Position numbers and translations under genes: made by a program | Source of the DNA: Mucilaginibacter empetricola | Lineage (GTDB): Bacteria; Bacteroidota; Bacteroidia; Sphingobacteriales; Sphingobacteriaceae | DNA: 64,000 nt | Assembly: GCF_024808665.1 (NCBI RefSeq) | Contig: NZ_JANUBZ010000006.1 | Location: 186,001-250,000 of the forward strand | Direction: 5' to 3' | Notes under the pieces: generated by a model | What the model was told of the DNA's origin: nothing | Databases searched by the model: none | The model's input: the letters and a program-made list of their open reading frames with translations, nothing else | Shown here: positions 35,990 through 46,098 of the stretch, one piece after another | Position numbering within the stretch: position 1 is the first letter of the stretch | How the letters are laid out: every line of letters begins with the position of its first letter

Positions 35990-38904
35990 TGATTTCTAGC
36001 TCACAGGCATTAACCAACCAGTTCTACGAATGGGAGCAATTGGGGAGGGGCTGGCACAAAGCACAGCACCTGGTTGATCTTGAGCCGGCCTTTACGCCAT
36101 TCTTTGGCCATTTCCTCACGCAACCCATTATTGATGACGGAAAGCGCGAGCATTGGCTACGGAGCTTTCTTGCAGGATGGAAATCGAAAGATACCGAAGT
36201 TGCTGTTGTATCTGATCACCCGCCATTGTCTTTTCCCAATACCGACAACACAGACCTCTGTATCTATACGATCACCATACCCAAGGACTTTAAACAAAGC
36301 ACCGAACGGCTTGAACAGCTCCTTATCATGCTTTCATACCGTAAAAGCCATCTCAGCTTTGAAATCATAGCTTCCAGTGACCAAATCAGCTTGCAATGGG
36401 TCTGCCGGGACTATGACGCTACATTTGTGCGCATCCAAATTGAAGCATTTTTCCCTGACTGCGTGGTACTTGAAGCGGAGGAGGATAAGGTAGTCGCCCT
36501 CTATGATAATGATCTGCCGCTTTATACGGTGGATTTTGGCTTGGCAGAGGAGTTTATGCGTCCCATAGCACCCTTTCAATCATCCGACCCAGACGGCTAC
36601 ACACCCTTATTTGGCATTCTTTCTCGCCTGGACGGCGAGCAATCCGTAATTATGCAAATACTATTTAGCGGTACGCACAATGCCTGGGCAGAAAGTATTA
36701 TGACTGCGGTAACGAATGAAGGCGGCAAGCAGTCATTTTTCTTTGATGCCCCGGAAATGCCCTTGCTGGCTAAAGAAAAAACAGCCCGGCCGCTCTTTGG
36801 CGTAACAGTTCGGGCAATGACGTTTGCAGACACAGTGTCTGATGCAGGTATATTGTTGCAACAAGTCGCTACTGCCATTATCCATGCTTCAAAAAGTCCT
36901 CACAATAGCCTTATTCCGCTTTCAGATGCAGCATATACCATTGATGAGCGTATTAGTGACATCATACAAAGAACAACGCACCGTGTTGGCATGCTGCTCA
37001 ATAGCAAAGAGCTGGCAACACTGGTGCATTTTCCGGCCACCCATAGCGCCAAATTGCAAACAACAACCCGCGCCACCAAAAAGGCCCCGGAATACCTTAT
37101 CGATGAATCGTATATATTTGGCATCAATGAACATCGCGGTGTGCAACATAGCGTGGGCATATCCGGCGAACAGCGGCTGCGCCATCTGCATATTATGGGT
37201 GCAACGGGCACCGGCAAATCAACGTTGCTGAAAGCCCTCATCATGCAAGATATTTACGATGGGGCTGGCCTGATGTGCCTTGACCCGCACGGTGATTTAG
37301 TGGAAGATATACTGGCAAACATTCCTGAAGAACGCATCCAAGATGTGGTATTGATTGATCCTCACGATGCCGACTTTCCGATAGCTTTCAATATTTTGGT
37401 GGCGCATTCTGATACGGAAAGAGAATTGGTGGCCTCTGATTTGGTCGCAGTATTTCGGCGTTTTAGCACATCATGGGGAGATGCCATGAATAGCGTCTTT
37501 GCAAATGCTATTTTGGCATTCATGTATAACACGAAGCAATACCATTTGGGCGATCTCAGGCGATTTCTCATTGAAGCTTCATACCGTGCGCACATCCTGG
37601 CCACTGTCACCGATCCTGATATTGTGTACTATTGGCAGGTTGAGTACCCCATACTGAAAAGCAATTCCATTGGCTCTATTTTGACCAGGCTTGATGCCTT
37701 TTTACGGCCTCGGGTGATTCGTAATATGCTTTGCCAAAACAAGAGCATTGATTTTGGTCAGTTGATGGATAGCAATAAAATTGTACTAGTGAAGCTGTCG
37801 CAGGGTTTATTAGGGATGGAAAATAGCTATCTCTTGGGGGCCTTTATCGTTTCCAAATTGCAGCAAACTGCCATGGCCCGGCAAATGCAAGAAGCAAAAG
37901 ACCGCGTTCCATTCTTTTGCTACATTGACGAATTTCAGCATTTCATCACCCCCTCAATGGCCTCTATTTTGTCGGGAGCCAGGAAATATGGATTAGGATT
38001 AGTGCTCTCGCACCAGGATATACAACAGGTTGCCAAATATGATCCTGAGATTGCCAGCAGCGTTTTAGCCAATGCCGGTACGCGAATGTGCTTTCGGCTC
38101 GGCGATACCGATGCCAAGCGCCTGGAAGATGGCTTTGCTTTTTTTACTGCCAAAGACTTTCAAAATCTTCCCATCGGCGAAGCTATTGTCCGGGTCAATA
38201 CTGCTGACAACGATTTTAACCTGACAGTGATTCCATATAATTTGGATACTACGGTGAATTATGTAGAGAAAATCATCGAATTTTCCCGCGTCCACTATAG
38301 CGTTCCTATCCAGCCGCAACCATCAGCTCCCATTGAGCCTGAACCGGGTCCAGTTCCGCAACAGCCGGCACCGAAGGAACCCATTGTGCCATTGGCAGAT
38401 GAAGAGCCTACCACCAGTGCCAAGCAAGAACATATACGGGAACACCGCTATTTGCAGACCTTTGTCAAAGCAATGGCCGAAGCGCACGGATACATTGCGC
38501 AGCTGGAGGTGCCGACACCGGACGGCACCGGTCAGGTTGATGTGCTGTTAGAAAAAAACGGTGTTACTATCGCCGTTGAAATATCGGTGACCACCAGTCC
38601 CGAGTGGGAATTGCACAATATTAAAAAATGCCTGGCTGCGGGATACAATCGTATTGTCGTCTGTACGTCCCAATCATCCAAACTTACGTTGATACAGCGG
38701 CAGATCACCGCGCACCTTACCCCGGCAGAGCAGCAAAAAGTGGATGCCGTTCTGAGCAACGACATCCACACCATATTTGAAAGCACACAACAAGCAAAGC
38801 CAACCGAAACCCTGGTTAAGGGGTATAGGGTAAAAGTGAATTATGAGCCGAATGCCAATCGTCAAGATTTGCTGCAAAGCGTTATCAAAGCGGCAAAAAA
38901 ATAG
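35989..38904 (+). CDS. VirD4/HerA-like ATPase with a C-terminal nuclease-like domain
   Basis: 971 residues. The N-terminal 390 residues are of unknown type. Walker A is GATGTGKST (about 404-412), with CLDPHGDLVEDIL after it, and Walker B FFCYIDEFQHF (about 641-651). A Pro-rich linker (about 770-815) leads to a C-terminal domain with GQVDVLLEKNGVTIAVEISV near 845-865, like a PD-(D/E)xK core. The usual ExK is E-I-S, so it may bind rather than cut DNA. It is a coupling or translocation ATPase. Its paralogue is at 27025. Confidence 0.8.
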   Translation: MISSSQALTNQFYEWEQLGRGWHKAQHLVDLEPAFTPFFGHFLTQPIIDDGKREHWLRSFLAGWKSKDTEVAVVSDHPPLSFPNTDNTDLCIYTITIPKDFKQSTERLEQLLIMLSYRKSHLSFEIIASSDQISLQWVCRDYDATFVRIQIEAFFPDCVVLEAEEDKVVALYDNDLPLYTVDFGLAEEFMRPIAPFQSSDPDGYTPLFGILSRLDGEQSVIMQILFSGTHNAWAESIMTAVTNEGGKQSFFFDAPEMPLLAKEKTARPLFGVTVRAMTFADTVSDAGILLQQVATAIIHASKSPHNSLIPLSDAAYTIDERISDIIQRTTHRVGMLLNSKELATLVHFPATHSAKLQTTTRATKKAPEYLIDESYIFGINEHRGVQHSVGISGEQRLRHLHIMGATGTGKSTLLKALIMQDIYDGAGLMCLDPHGDLVEDILANIPEERIQDVVLIDPHDADFPIAFNILVAHSDTERELVASDLVAVFRRFSTSWGDAMNSVFANAILAFMYNTKQYHLGDLRRFLIEASYRAHILATVTDPDIVYYWQVEYPILKSNSIGSILTRLDAFLRPRVIRNMLCQNKSIDFGQLMDSNKIVLVKLSQGLLGMENSYLLGAFIVSKLQQTAMARQMQEAKDRVPFFCYIDEFQHFITPSMASILSGARKYGLGLVLSHQDIQQVAKYDPEIASSVLANAGTRMCFRLGDTDAKRLEDGFAFFTAKDFQNLPIGEAIVRVNTADNDFNLTVIPYNLDTTVNYVEKIIEFSRVHYSVPIQPQPSAPIEPEPGPVPQQPAPKEPIVPLADEEPTTSAKQEHIREHRYLQTFVKAMAEAHGYIAQLEVPTPDGTGQVDVLLEKNGVTIAVEISVTTSPEWELHNIKKCLAAGYNRIVVCTSQSSKLTLIQRQITAHLTPAEQQKVDAVLSNDIHTIFESTQQAKPTETLVKGYRVKVNYEPNANRQDLLQSVIKAAKK

Positions 38905-38905
38905 C

Positions 38906-39202
38906 TTAGTTCGTTTTCTTATTCTGTGGCACGCCAGTCGGTTTACTTGCCCCCTCCCAGCCAAAACTTTCCGTAATGATGTTTGCTACTTTGGTATTAT
39001 CAACGCCTTGCTTTTTAGCCATTTCTTCCAAAAGCTGTACTTGTGCCTTCTGGTATCGCAAGAAGCTTGGAATATTAAAAATTGATCTGAAAATATACAG
39101 GTGGGCAAAGAAGATGCCATAGCCAAATACAAGGAATAGGAGGGCATGAGCGAGTATGCCATCAATTGGCGACTCTGCCTGGGCAATAATAGAATTGAGC
39201 AT
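38906..39202 (-). CDS. Small membrane protein of unknown function
   Basis: 98 residues. A hydrophobic N-terminal half (about 10-40) is followed by a soluble tail with KKQGVDNTKVANIITESFGW. It ends two bases from the end of the convergent ATPase gene. No family is recognised. Confidence 0.6.
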   Translation of the reverse strand: MLNSIIAQAESPIDGILAHALLFLVFGYGIFFAHLYIFRSIFNIPSFLRYQKAQVQLLEEMAKKQGVDNTKVANIITESFGWEGASKPTGVPQNKKTN

Positions 39203-39419
39203 AATAATAAGGATTAGGTGAGTGATTGGTTTATTGAAATAAAAATAAACAATCGCTTTTTAATTCATACCCCGTCTTTTCACGGTTTTTAGAGAGGGTT
39301 ACAACACCCATACTCAATGAAGCAGATTGTTATCATTGATTCGGAAATAGAGAAATGTGAGACGGAATACTAATAAGGTGCGAAGTGCAAGCAATTGAGC
39401 GGTGCATCTGCCGGGCTGG

Positions 39420-39779
39420 CTATTTGCTATTCAATAACTTTTCCACGATCTTATTCAAACGTGCTATTTCTTCATCTTTGCTTTGAAGCATCTTTTCGTA
39501 CAATTCCTTTTGTCCGGAAATAACGTTCTCCACATAGCCGAACGACTGTTGGGTGCCTTTATTAGATTGAAGATTAATGATGGCTGGCTGACTCGACAGA
39601 ATATCCATTGGAGAGACGCCCAAGATGTCAGCAAGCTTCACCAGCATACTGGATTCCAATTTGGTTTGATTGGTTTCAATGCGAGAATAGGCATTTTGCG
39701 CAATACCTAACTTTGCAGCAACGTTTTCCTGCGAAAATCCTCGCATTTCCCGAATGATCCTAATTTTCTCTCCGAACAT
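39420..39779 (-). CDS. XRE-family transcriptional regulator
   Basis: 119 residues. The Cro/CI-type helix-turn-helix covers about 3-60 (IREMRGFSQENVAAKLGIAQ, then YSRIETNQTKLES). A C-terminal coiled coil (about 85-119) should make dimers. It is divergent from the secreted-protein genes at 39891 and likely regulates them or the element. Confidence 0.9.
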   Translation of the reverse strand: MFGEKIRIIREMRGFSQENVAAKLGIAQNAYSRIETNQTKLESSMLVKLADILGVSPMDILSSQPAIINLQSNKGTQQSFGYVENVISGQKELYEKMLQSKDEEIARLNKIVEKLLNSK

Positions 39780-39890
39780 GGTAATCGAATGTTTTTTTAA
39801 AAGTAGCTAAAATTAGGATAAAATATCCATTTTTCAGGTGGGAAAAGCGAAACAGCATAAGGAACTTTACATCATTCAACTACATGCCTT

Positions 39891-40739
39891 ATGCTGACAA
39901 AGTCCTATCCATTCTTTTTTAGATGCCTAAGCATCCTCATGCTATTTTGCGCTGTAGCAGTAGTATCTGTCCACGCCCAACAAAGTGCCGTTGTCACCAA
40001 CGCCACTATCATCCAATTGCACAAAGCCGGTATCAGCAAAGACATTATCTCTACCAAGATCGCTAATGCTGCGTGCAGCTTTGACCTGTCAACGGAAGGC
40101 ATCATTGCGCTGAAAAAAGAAGGCGTCCCGGATGACATCATCACCATCATGATTGCCAAAGGCAGTACTGAAATGCCCAATACCGCTACCAATCCCGAAT
40201 TGGCATTAGAACCGGGCCTTTATTATTTCAACCCGGCAACCCATGAATATATTGAAATGGATGCCGCCATCCTCACCAATAGCAAAGCCGGAGGGCTAGG
40301 CGAGGCCATGGAGCGCAGCGTCAGCGGGTTGTTCAATGCCAAATTGAAAGCAACGCTTTCCGGCAAAGCAGCCAACATGAAAATCGCCATGGCCAGTCCC
40401 TTGTTCGTGTTCGTATTCGATAAGGACAAAACCGGGTTCAATGACAACAACCAGGCGAAAAGCAATGTCGAAAGCCCGAATGAATTTTTCCTGGTGAAGC
40501 TCGCCCAAGGCAAGCGAGACCGTGAAATGGTGGTGGCAAAGGAGAATTCGGTGGGCGGCAATATCGGCATCGATGATAAGTTGAAAGTGCCCTTTCATTA
40601 CAAGAAGCTCCAAAAAGGCTTGTATGAGGTATCACCCGACAATCCATTGGCACCAGGCGAGTACTGCTTCATGTTTGCCGCATCAACCGCCAGCACCCAG
40701 GGCATCACCCATAAAGTCTATGATTTCAGCATCCAATAA
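39891..40739 (+). CDS. Secreted protein with two small helical repeats
   Basis: 282 residues. Signal peptide ends at VHAQ (about 30). Residues 35-90 form two helical units (IIQLHKAGISKDIISTKI and IIALKKEGVPDDIITIMI) known from many secreted bacterial proteins of unknown function. The rest is a beta-rich domain (about 110-282). The first of three secreted-protein genes in a row; the exact role is unknown. Confidence 0.7.
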   Translation: MLTKSYPFFFRCLSILMLFCAVAVVSVHAQQSAVVTNATIIQLHKAGISKDIISTKIANAACSFDLSTEGIIALKKEGVPDDIITIMIAKGSTEMPNTATNPELALEPGLYYFNPATHEYIEMDAAILTNSKAGGLGEAMERSVSGLFNAKLKATLSGKAANMKIAMASPLFVFVFDKDKTGFNDNNQAKSNVESPNEFFLVKLAQGKRDREMVVAKENSVGGNIGIDDKLKVPFHYKKLQKGLYEVSPDNPLAPGEYCFMFAASTASTQGITHKVYDFSIQ

Positions 40740-40751
40740 CCCTTTATCACT

Positions 40752-41024
40752 ATGAAGAAAACACTCTGTCTGTTCCTTGTGCCAGTGCTCTTGTGCGCCT
40801 GCCAAAAGAAGTACTGCTGGAAGTGCACCACCATCACCTACACCAGTACCGCCCCCTCGGGTTCTGTATTTACGGGTTATACCAACGACACGACGAAGCA
40901 TCCGTTTAGTGTCTGCGATAAGACTGCCACCGAAATAAAAGCCTATGAAGTAAATGCATCCTCAGTCCTGACCGAAGGCAATATTATCGTTAACACGTCC
41001 ACGACAACAACCTGTAACAAATAA
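40752..41024 (+). CDS. Small lipoprotein, unknown
   Basis: 90 residues with a lipoprotein signal ending LLCAC (Cys17). It contains KYCWKCTT and further Cys residues, then a Thr/Ser-rich region. It may form disulfides. It begins 12 bases after the previous gene. Confidence 0.7.
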   Translation: MKKTLCLFLVPVLLCACQKKYCWKCTTITYTSTAPSGSVFTGYTNDTTKHPFSVCDKTATEIKAYEVNASSVLTEGNIIVNTSTTTTCNK

Positions 41025-41039
41025 ATCCCTTTCCCGATT

Positions 41040-41537
41040 ATGAAAACTCATACAACAATGAAATCGCACACACAACTCCTATTACTCGCATCCATGTTCG
41101 CTGTCTTAATGGAGTCATGCAGCAAAGGAGGCAGTTCTGCCAATCCGCAACCTGTTGCCCCAAAGGTTGAAACGACCACCGATATGCTCGTGAAAGCGCC
41201 CTGGAAGATTTCAACGGTGGCTTTTGTCAACACCGTCACATTGCTGGCCGAAGCGGTGCCTGTTCCCGATAGCCTGAAGAATCTTGTGCTGACATTTAAT
41301 GCTGATTTTAGCTATAGCGAAACCGGCGCCAAGACAGAGACCGGCACCTGGGCATTCGTACCCCAGCAGGAAAATATGATCGCTCTGACATCCGGCACGC
41401 CCGCGGTCACGGTCAACTGGAATTACACCGTGTCTGATAGCGCTTTTGGTTTGATAAACAATGCAATGGTGACCTATACCAATCCGCTCAAGCCGCTGCA
41501 AGATTATCGGGGTGAAGCACTTGGATTTACTCATTAG
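41040..41537 (+). CDS. Lipocalin-like lipoprotein
   Basis: 165 residues, or 159 from a second ATG at 41058 (MKSHTQLLLL). The lipobox is MESC. The mature part has KAPWKISTVAF, LTFNADFSYSETG and GTWAFVPQQENMIAL, a pattern seen in Bacteroidota lipocalin-like proteins. It is the last of the three-gene run. Confidence 0.72.
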   Translation: MKTHTTMKSHTQLLLLASMFAVLMESCSKGGSSANPQPVAPKVETTTDMLVKAPWKISTVAFVNTVTLLAEAVPVPDSLKNLVLTFNADFSYSETGAKTETGTWAFVPQQENMIALTSGTPAVTVNWNYTVSDSAFGLINNAMVTYTNPLKPLQDYRGEALGFTH

Positions 41538-41614
41538 AGGGTTCTAGCCTCCCTATTTTGTCAGCTAACAAAGGCATACAATGGATAAAAAAATATCCAT
41601 TAAATCCTTTGTCT

Positions 41615-41740
41615 ATGCCTGTTCGAAATCGTAAGTATGAAAATGTATTGCAGTTTATCTTTGGGGTTATCATTGTTCTCGTTCTTTGCCAAGCGGTGTG
41701 GAATGTCATCGCGCGGATTATTAAGCACCTTTTTAAGTGA
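41615..41740 (+). CDS. Very small membrane protein
   Basis: 41 residues from the ATG at 41615. MPVRNRKYENVLQF leads into a membrane helix (FIFGVIIVLVLCQAVW) and a basic end. It has its own terminator, which supports it. A longer frame starts at 41558. Immediately upstream, at about 41580-41601, is the inverted repeat ATGGATA-TATCCAT. Confidence 0.5.
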   Translation: MPVRNRKYENVLQFIFGVIIVLVLCQAVWNVIARIIKHLFK

Positions 41741-41748
41741 CACTGCTC

Positions 41749-41777
41749 AAACACCTCAAATAGGGGTGTTATTTTTT
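41749..41777 (+). terminator. Intrinsic terminator after the small membrane protein
   Basis: AACACC pairs with GGTGTT around a ten-base loop, followed by ATTTTTTTG. A typical T run supports function on the plus strand. Confidence 0.8.
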
Positions 41778-41778
41778 T

Positions 41779-42370
41779 GTAAATAAGATAATGCGATGCA
41801 ATAATTCGGGTGATAAAGCCATCATTATTTGCTTGCTATTAACCAGTTGATTTATTTGTTTTATTGTAATGAGAAAGTTACATTGTGTAATTTCTCGAAA
41901 ATTCAAGAATGTTTCTAATTTCGTAACGAGATCAAAAATACCTATTATCACAACTATCGATGTATATCCTTTGCACCCCAAAACATATCTTTATTAATCA
42001 TTTGCTACCAACTATCAGTCGTACAGAATGACGTGTAAAACTGAATGTAAAAAAGCTTGTTTGATATATATTGCTTCAGTAAAATATCACAAGACTACAA
42101 TATTATCCCAAGGCAACACTATTCTAATCAACGAAGCCAAGTTTAATCGATTTATTGATACTTCATGTCATCAATATTCAAGAAAGAGGACCTTCTTCAT
42201 ATCATAGGATTTAATTTATTGAAATGCAGGACTCATTCCAATATGATCTTAATTCAATAAATATGTAGGCGTCCTTTAGGGTGATTAATAACAATAAGAT
42301 ATGTATAGATGCCTCAATTGATTAATTAAAATAATAGAAAATGTTTTAAAAATATTACATAAAAGCACGA
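41779..42370. other. A+T-rich gene-free region before the Rhs genes
   Basis: No convincing gene: the 70-codon minus ORF here has poor composition. The region probably carries the Rhs promoter; no clear -33/-7 pair was found. Confidence 0.5.
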
Positions 42371-45300
42371 ATGAGAATTAATAGAAATAACTATAAAAAA
42401 ACAATTTGCTTATCGGTATTCATTATTTGTTTTTTTACCGCAAATAGAATTTTAGCGCAAACTGTAACTGACCCAAATTCCACTTATCTTGAGTTTGATC
42501 TCAAGAAAACGCTGCCAACCTCGCCAGAAGCCGCCATGTTGGGTAAATTCGGAGATATTCCGATAGGCTATTATACAGGTACCGCGGATATATCAATACC
42601 TTTATACACGATTAAAGAGGGGGATTTATCCATTCCCATAAATCTTTCTTATCACAATTCCGGAGTCAAAGTTGAAGATGAAGCAACTTGGGTGGGATTG
42701 GGCTGGAATCTGGAGCCGGGAGGATCAATAATAAAAATTGTGAATGGAAGGGATGATGGAAATATAGGAGATGGTTTACCGTTTCAACCTGGTTATCAAT
42801 ATTTATTTAATCGAAGCATTACTGGCGCATATTCAACTACCGGCCAAATTGGAGATGGGGACTGGATTTGTAATACTGCTAATGGCGCCTCTAGCCCCCC
42901 ACAGGATGTTTCAATAGGCGATACCACTGCGGTCATTGGCGCACTAACACAGGGCTATGGCCAACCGGATATATATCAATACAGTTTTCCGGGTGGTTAC
43001 TCAGGCAAATTTTATATCAATCCGATATCTAAATTGCCAGTTTTAATAGATAAAAAAGAGAATGTGACTTTTACATCAAATACGTCAACAGCCTGGATTG
43101 CAACCACACTCAACGGAGACAAATACGAATTCAATGCATTGGAGCAGTCCTATACAAATACATTGCAAGGGTATTCGGGGGAGACCTGGAGGTTGACTAA
43201 GATTACGCTAAATAATGGAAAAGTGATTACTTTTTCTTATTATAATAGCGGTAACTCAGGTATGACATACAATGAATCTTACCATGACCCTTACTTGCTA
43301 GTTCCTGTCAGTGCTAATGATTTTGGTGTTGTTAAGCACTATGATAATACGTACAGCTACGGCCAGACGTTAACTCAAATTAAAACAGACGATGTAATTA
43401 TTAATTTTAATCTGGAAAACAGGGCTGATTTAAGTCCTGTGAATTCAGTTAATAATGGCACATTATATCCTAAGCAACTAAAATCGATGGATATTGTTAG
43501 TCCTCTGACAGGACAGTTGCTAAAGACTTATAACTTCAATTACAGTTATTTTACGAGTTCAACAGATCCATCTTTTACGTATATCAGTACCTTTACAAAC
43601 GAGTCTACGTTGATGACCTATTCGAGCCTGCGTTTGAGGTTGGATTCTTTACAGGAGGAGGGGTATACAGGCAACAATCAGCCAGTTTATAATCCCGCCT
43701 ATAAATTCACGTATAATACCTCTGTAACATTACCCTCAAAGTCGTCTTATTCACGTGATTTTTGGGGGTTTTATAACGGAAAATTGAACACTAACCTGAT
43801 TCCCGACCTCAAATATTTTTACTATTCGAACTTTGACAATTATAAAAATGTGCCAACGGCTACGTTGAATGCTTTTAGTGGCGCTAACCGCACTGTTGAC
43901 ACCGCTTTGATGATGGCAGGTATGCTGAAAAGAATAACATATCCTACAGGAGGTTCCACGGCTTTTGCATATCAACCGAATGATTTTTCAAATTATAGTT
44001 ACCCTGATATCAGCCAAATAAATGCCACGGTGTCGTCGATATCGGTACAAGATCAAAACAATCCGACAGATCAAAAAACAGCGACATTCACCTTGTCAAC
44101 AGCACAAACAGTTCAGTTCAATAACTATATCGAAGGTGGCCCAACTCCCACGGCGCCATCTTTTTATGCCATTGAGCCATCAACTATTACCTTATCCAGC
44201 ACGGTTAACGGGACAACTACTATTGTAAAACAATGGACCGTTACAACGGATATGCAAGCAGCTTATAATAGTAACGACGTGATTTCGTGGTTAAGCGATC
44301 CGGTGGCACTTCAAGCGAATGTTCCATATACTATTTCAGTAGAATTGCCAGATGCTTTGGGCTCACAAAATACTGCTTCAGCACAAGCTATTGTATTATC
44401 GACTTTTCAATATTATGCGCCTGCTACAAATCCGCCTCAAGTAAGCTATGGAGGAGGGGTGCGCATAGCTTCAATAACGAATTATGACCAAACAGGGGTG
44501 GTAATAAGTAACAAAATGTTGAAATATGTAAATACAGACGGGACATCATCTGGTAAGCTAATGTCCAATCTGGATTACCTCTATTTTAGGAATTTGACAA
44601 GTACAATATATGTGGGGCCACCGGACAACCAATACGTCAATTGGGTGGTAGGGCCAATTTGGTTTATCAGTTCGCAAAGTGTTATTCCATATTCTAACAG
44701 TGCGGGGGGCAACATGGTAGGTTATTCGAGGGTAGAGGAAATTGAGACAGGTATAGGCAATACTACAGATGGGATGCATGTCTACAATTATCTCAACATT
44801 GCAGATCAAACCAGGCCGAATAGTCCTAATATACCAAATCTTACCAATGGATTGATTACCGAAGAGGATTTTTTAAAATCTACAGGTGACGCGGTAAAAA
44901 CAGTAAGCTATTTGTATAGCGATCATAATATGGTCACGCATCCAACGGGTATTAGTTATACCGGAGCCAAGATATTTAGCAATTTCATAGGGTCAGATCC
45001 ATGCAGTACTCAGTATAATCTTGAAACAAATCCCAATAAATACGAGATCGATTTTTATCCGATCAACTCTGCCTGGAACTTATTAAATAGTAAACAAACA
45101 AAAGATTACTTTAATGGCAATGTGGTCACTACAACGCAGGGTTTTGTTTATAATAATATTGGTCAATTGGTTAGAGACAGCATTATCAATAGCAAAGGCG
45201 AGATTTTGACCACCTATAATAAATTCCCCAATGATGCAGATACGATTAATACGCTTATCAATAAACAGTTAGTTGATTCCAGTTTTTACAATAATATTCT

Positions 45301-46069
45301 GGAACAACACAAGCTGAATAATGAGGTTGAAACCTCCCAGACTAAAATTTCTTATGCAGTAATCAATAATCAGTTGGTAAGAAGTGAAATCGATCGCTCC
45401 TTTAATGGTAATCCTTTATTTACTGACGCTACTTTTAATCAATACGGGCCGAATAAAAACATTCAGCAGGTTTCTGAACATGGTATCGTTCCTTCCGCAC
45501 TTATTTGGGACTATACCAATAGCTATGTAATAGCAGAAGTAAAAAACGCTAATATTGCGGATATAGCCTATAGCAGTTTTGAACCCAATCAAGCTGGGAA
45601 TTGGGCTGTAAATCCGTCTGCCATAGCAAATCCTGTTGGAATTACCGGAAATCATTCATGCACTCTAGGCGGCGGTACTATCAGCAAATCGGGACTAAAT
45701 GCTTCTAAAACATATATTGTTTCTTATTGGACCAATACGGGTACGCCATTAACTATAGCGGGAACAGTAACCGGTTATCCAAAGGCAGGCGTTACTTTAA
45801 ATGGATGGACTTATTATGAATACCTGATTACCGGGCAGACTACTATTACTTTAAGTGGCGGCGGTACTATCGATGAATTACGCTTATATCCTTTGGGGAC
45901 ACAGATGACGTCATATACCTATAATCCACCAATTGGTATCACCAGCATGATTAATGCTAAAAGTCAGATCAATTATTACGAATATGATCCGTTTTTGCGA
46001 TTACTGAACATTAAAGATCAGTACGGAAATATCGTTAAAAGTTACACCTATCATTACCAAGGACAATAA
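42371..46069 (+). CDS. Rhs-associated secreted protein, first of a pair
   Basis: 1232 residues. Signal peptide ends at LAQ (about 29). Residues 45-130 have the Bacteroidota start EAAMLGKFGDIPIGYYTGTA with SYHNSGVKVEDEATWVGLGW, known from proteins paired with Rhs partners. The rest has YD-type repeats and a carbohydrate-binding-like domain (about 1050-1170). It lacks the Rhs core and tip. It is followed after 30 bases by the full Rhs gene; the two probably assemble outside the cell. Confidence 0.82.
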   Translation: MRINRNNYKKTICLSVFIICFFTANRILAQTVTDPNSTYLEFDLKKTLPTSPEAAMLGKFGDIPIGYYTGTADISIPLYTIKEGDLSIPINLSYHNSGVKVEDEATWVGLGWNLEPGGSIIKIVNGRDDGNIGDGLPFQPGYQYLFNRSITGAYSTTGQIGDGDWICNTANGASSPPQDVSIGDTTAVIGALTQGYGQPDIYQYSFPGGYSGKFYINPISKLPVLIDKKENVTFTSNTSTAWIATTLNGDKYEFNALEQSYTNTLQGYSGETWRLTKITLNNGKVITFSYYNSGNSGMTYNESYHDPYLLVPVSANDFGVVKHYDNTYSYGQTLTQIKTDDVIINFNLENRADLSPVNSVNNGTLYPKQLKSMDIVSPLTGQLLKTYNFNYSYFTSSTDPSFTYISTFTNESTLMTYSSLRLRLDSLQEEGYTGNNQPVYNPAYKFTYNTSVTLPSKSSYSRDFWGFYNGKLNTNLIPDLKYFYYSNFDNYKNVPTATLNAFSGANRTVDTALMMAGMLKRITYPTGGSTAFAYQPNDFSNYSYPDISQINATVSSISVQDQNNPTDQKTATFTLSTAQTVQFNNYIEGGPTPTAPSFYAIEPSTITLSSTVNGTTTIVKQWTVTTDMQAAYNSNDVISWLSDPVALQANVPYTISVELPDALGSQNTASAQAIVLSTFQYYAPATNPPQVSYGGGVRIASITNYDQTGVVISNKMLKYVNTDGTSSGKLMSNLDYLYFRNLTSTIYVGPPDNQYVNWVVGPIWFISSQSVIPYSNSAGGNMVGYSRVEEIETGIGNTTDGMHVYNYLNIADQTRPNSPNIPNLTNGLITEEDFLKSTGDAVKTVSYLYSDHNMVTHPTGISYTGAKIFSNFIGSDPCSTQYNLETNPNKYEIDFYPINSAWNLLNSKQTKDYFNGNVVTTTQGFVYNNIGQLVRDSIINSKGEILTTYNKFPNDADTINTLINKQLVDSSFYNNILEQHKLNNEVETSQTKISYAVINNQLVRSEIDRSFNGNPLFTDATFNQYGPNKNIQQVSEHGIVPSALIWDYTNSYVIAEVKNANIADIAYSSFEPNQAGNWAVNPSAIANPVGITGNHSCTLGGGTISKSGLNASKTYIVSYWTNTGTPLTIAGTVTGYPKAGVTLNGWTYYEYLITGQTTITLSGGGTIDELRLYPLGTQMTSYTYNPPIGITSMINAKSQINYYEYDPFLRLLNIKDQYGNIVKSYTYHYQGQ

Positions 46070-46098
46070 GAACGGTCATCCTCAAACCAGCACATCAC

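Noticed and set aside
41769..41981. 70-codon minus ORF as gene
   Set aside because: No start context, no family-like composition, lies in an A+T-rich leader of the Rhs genes.
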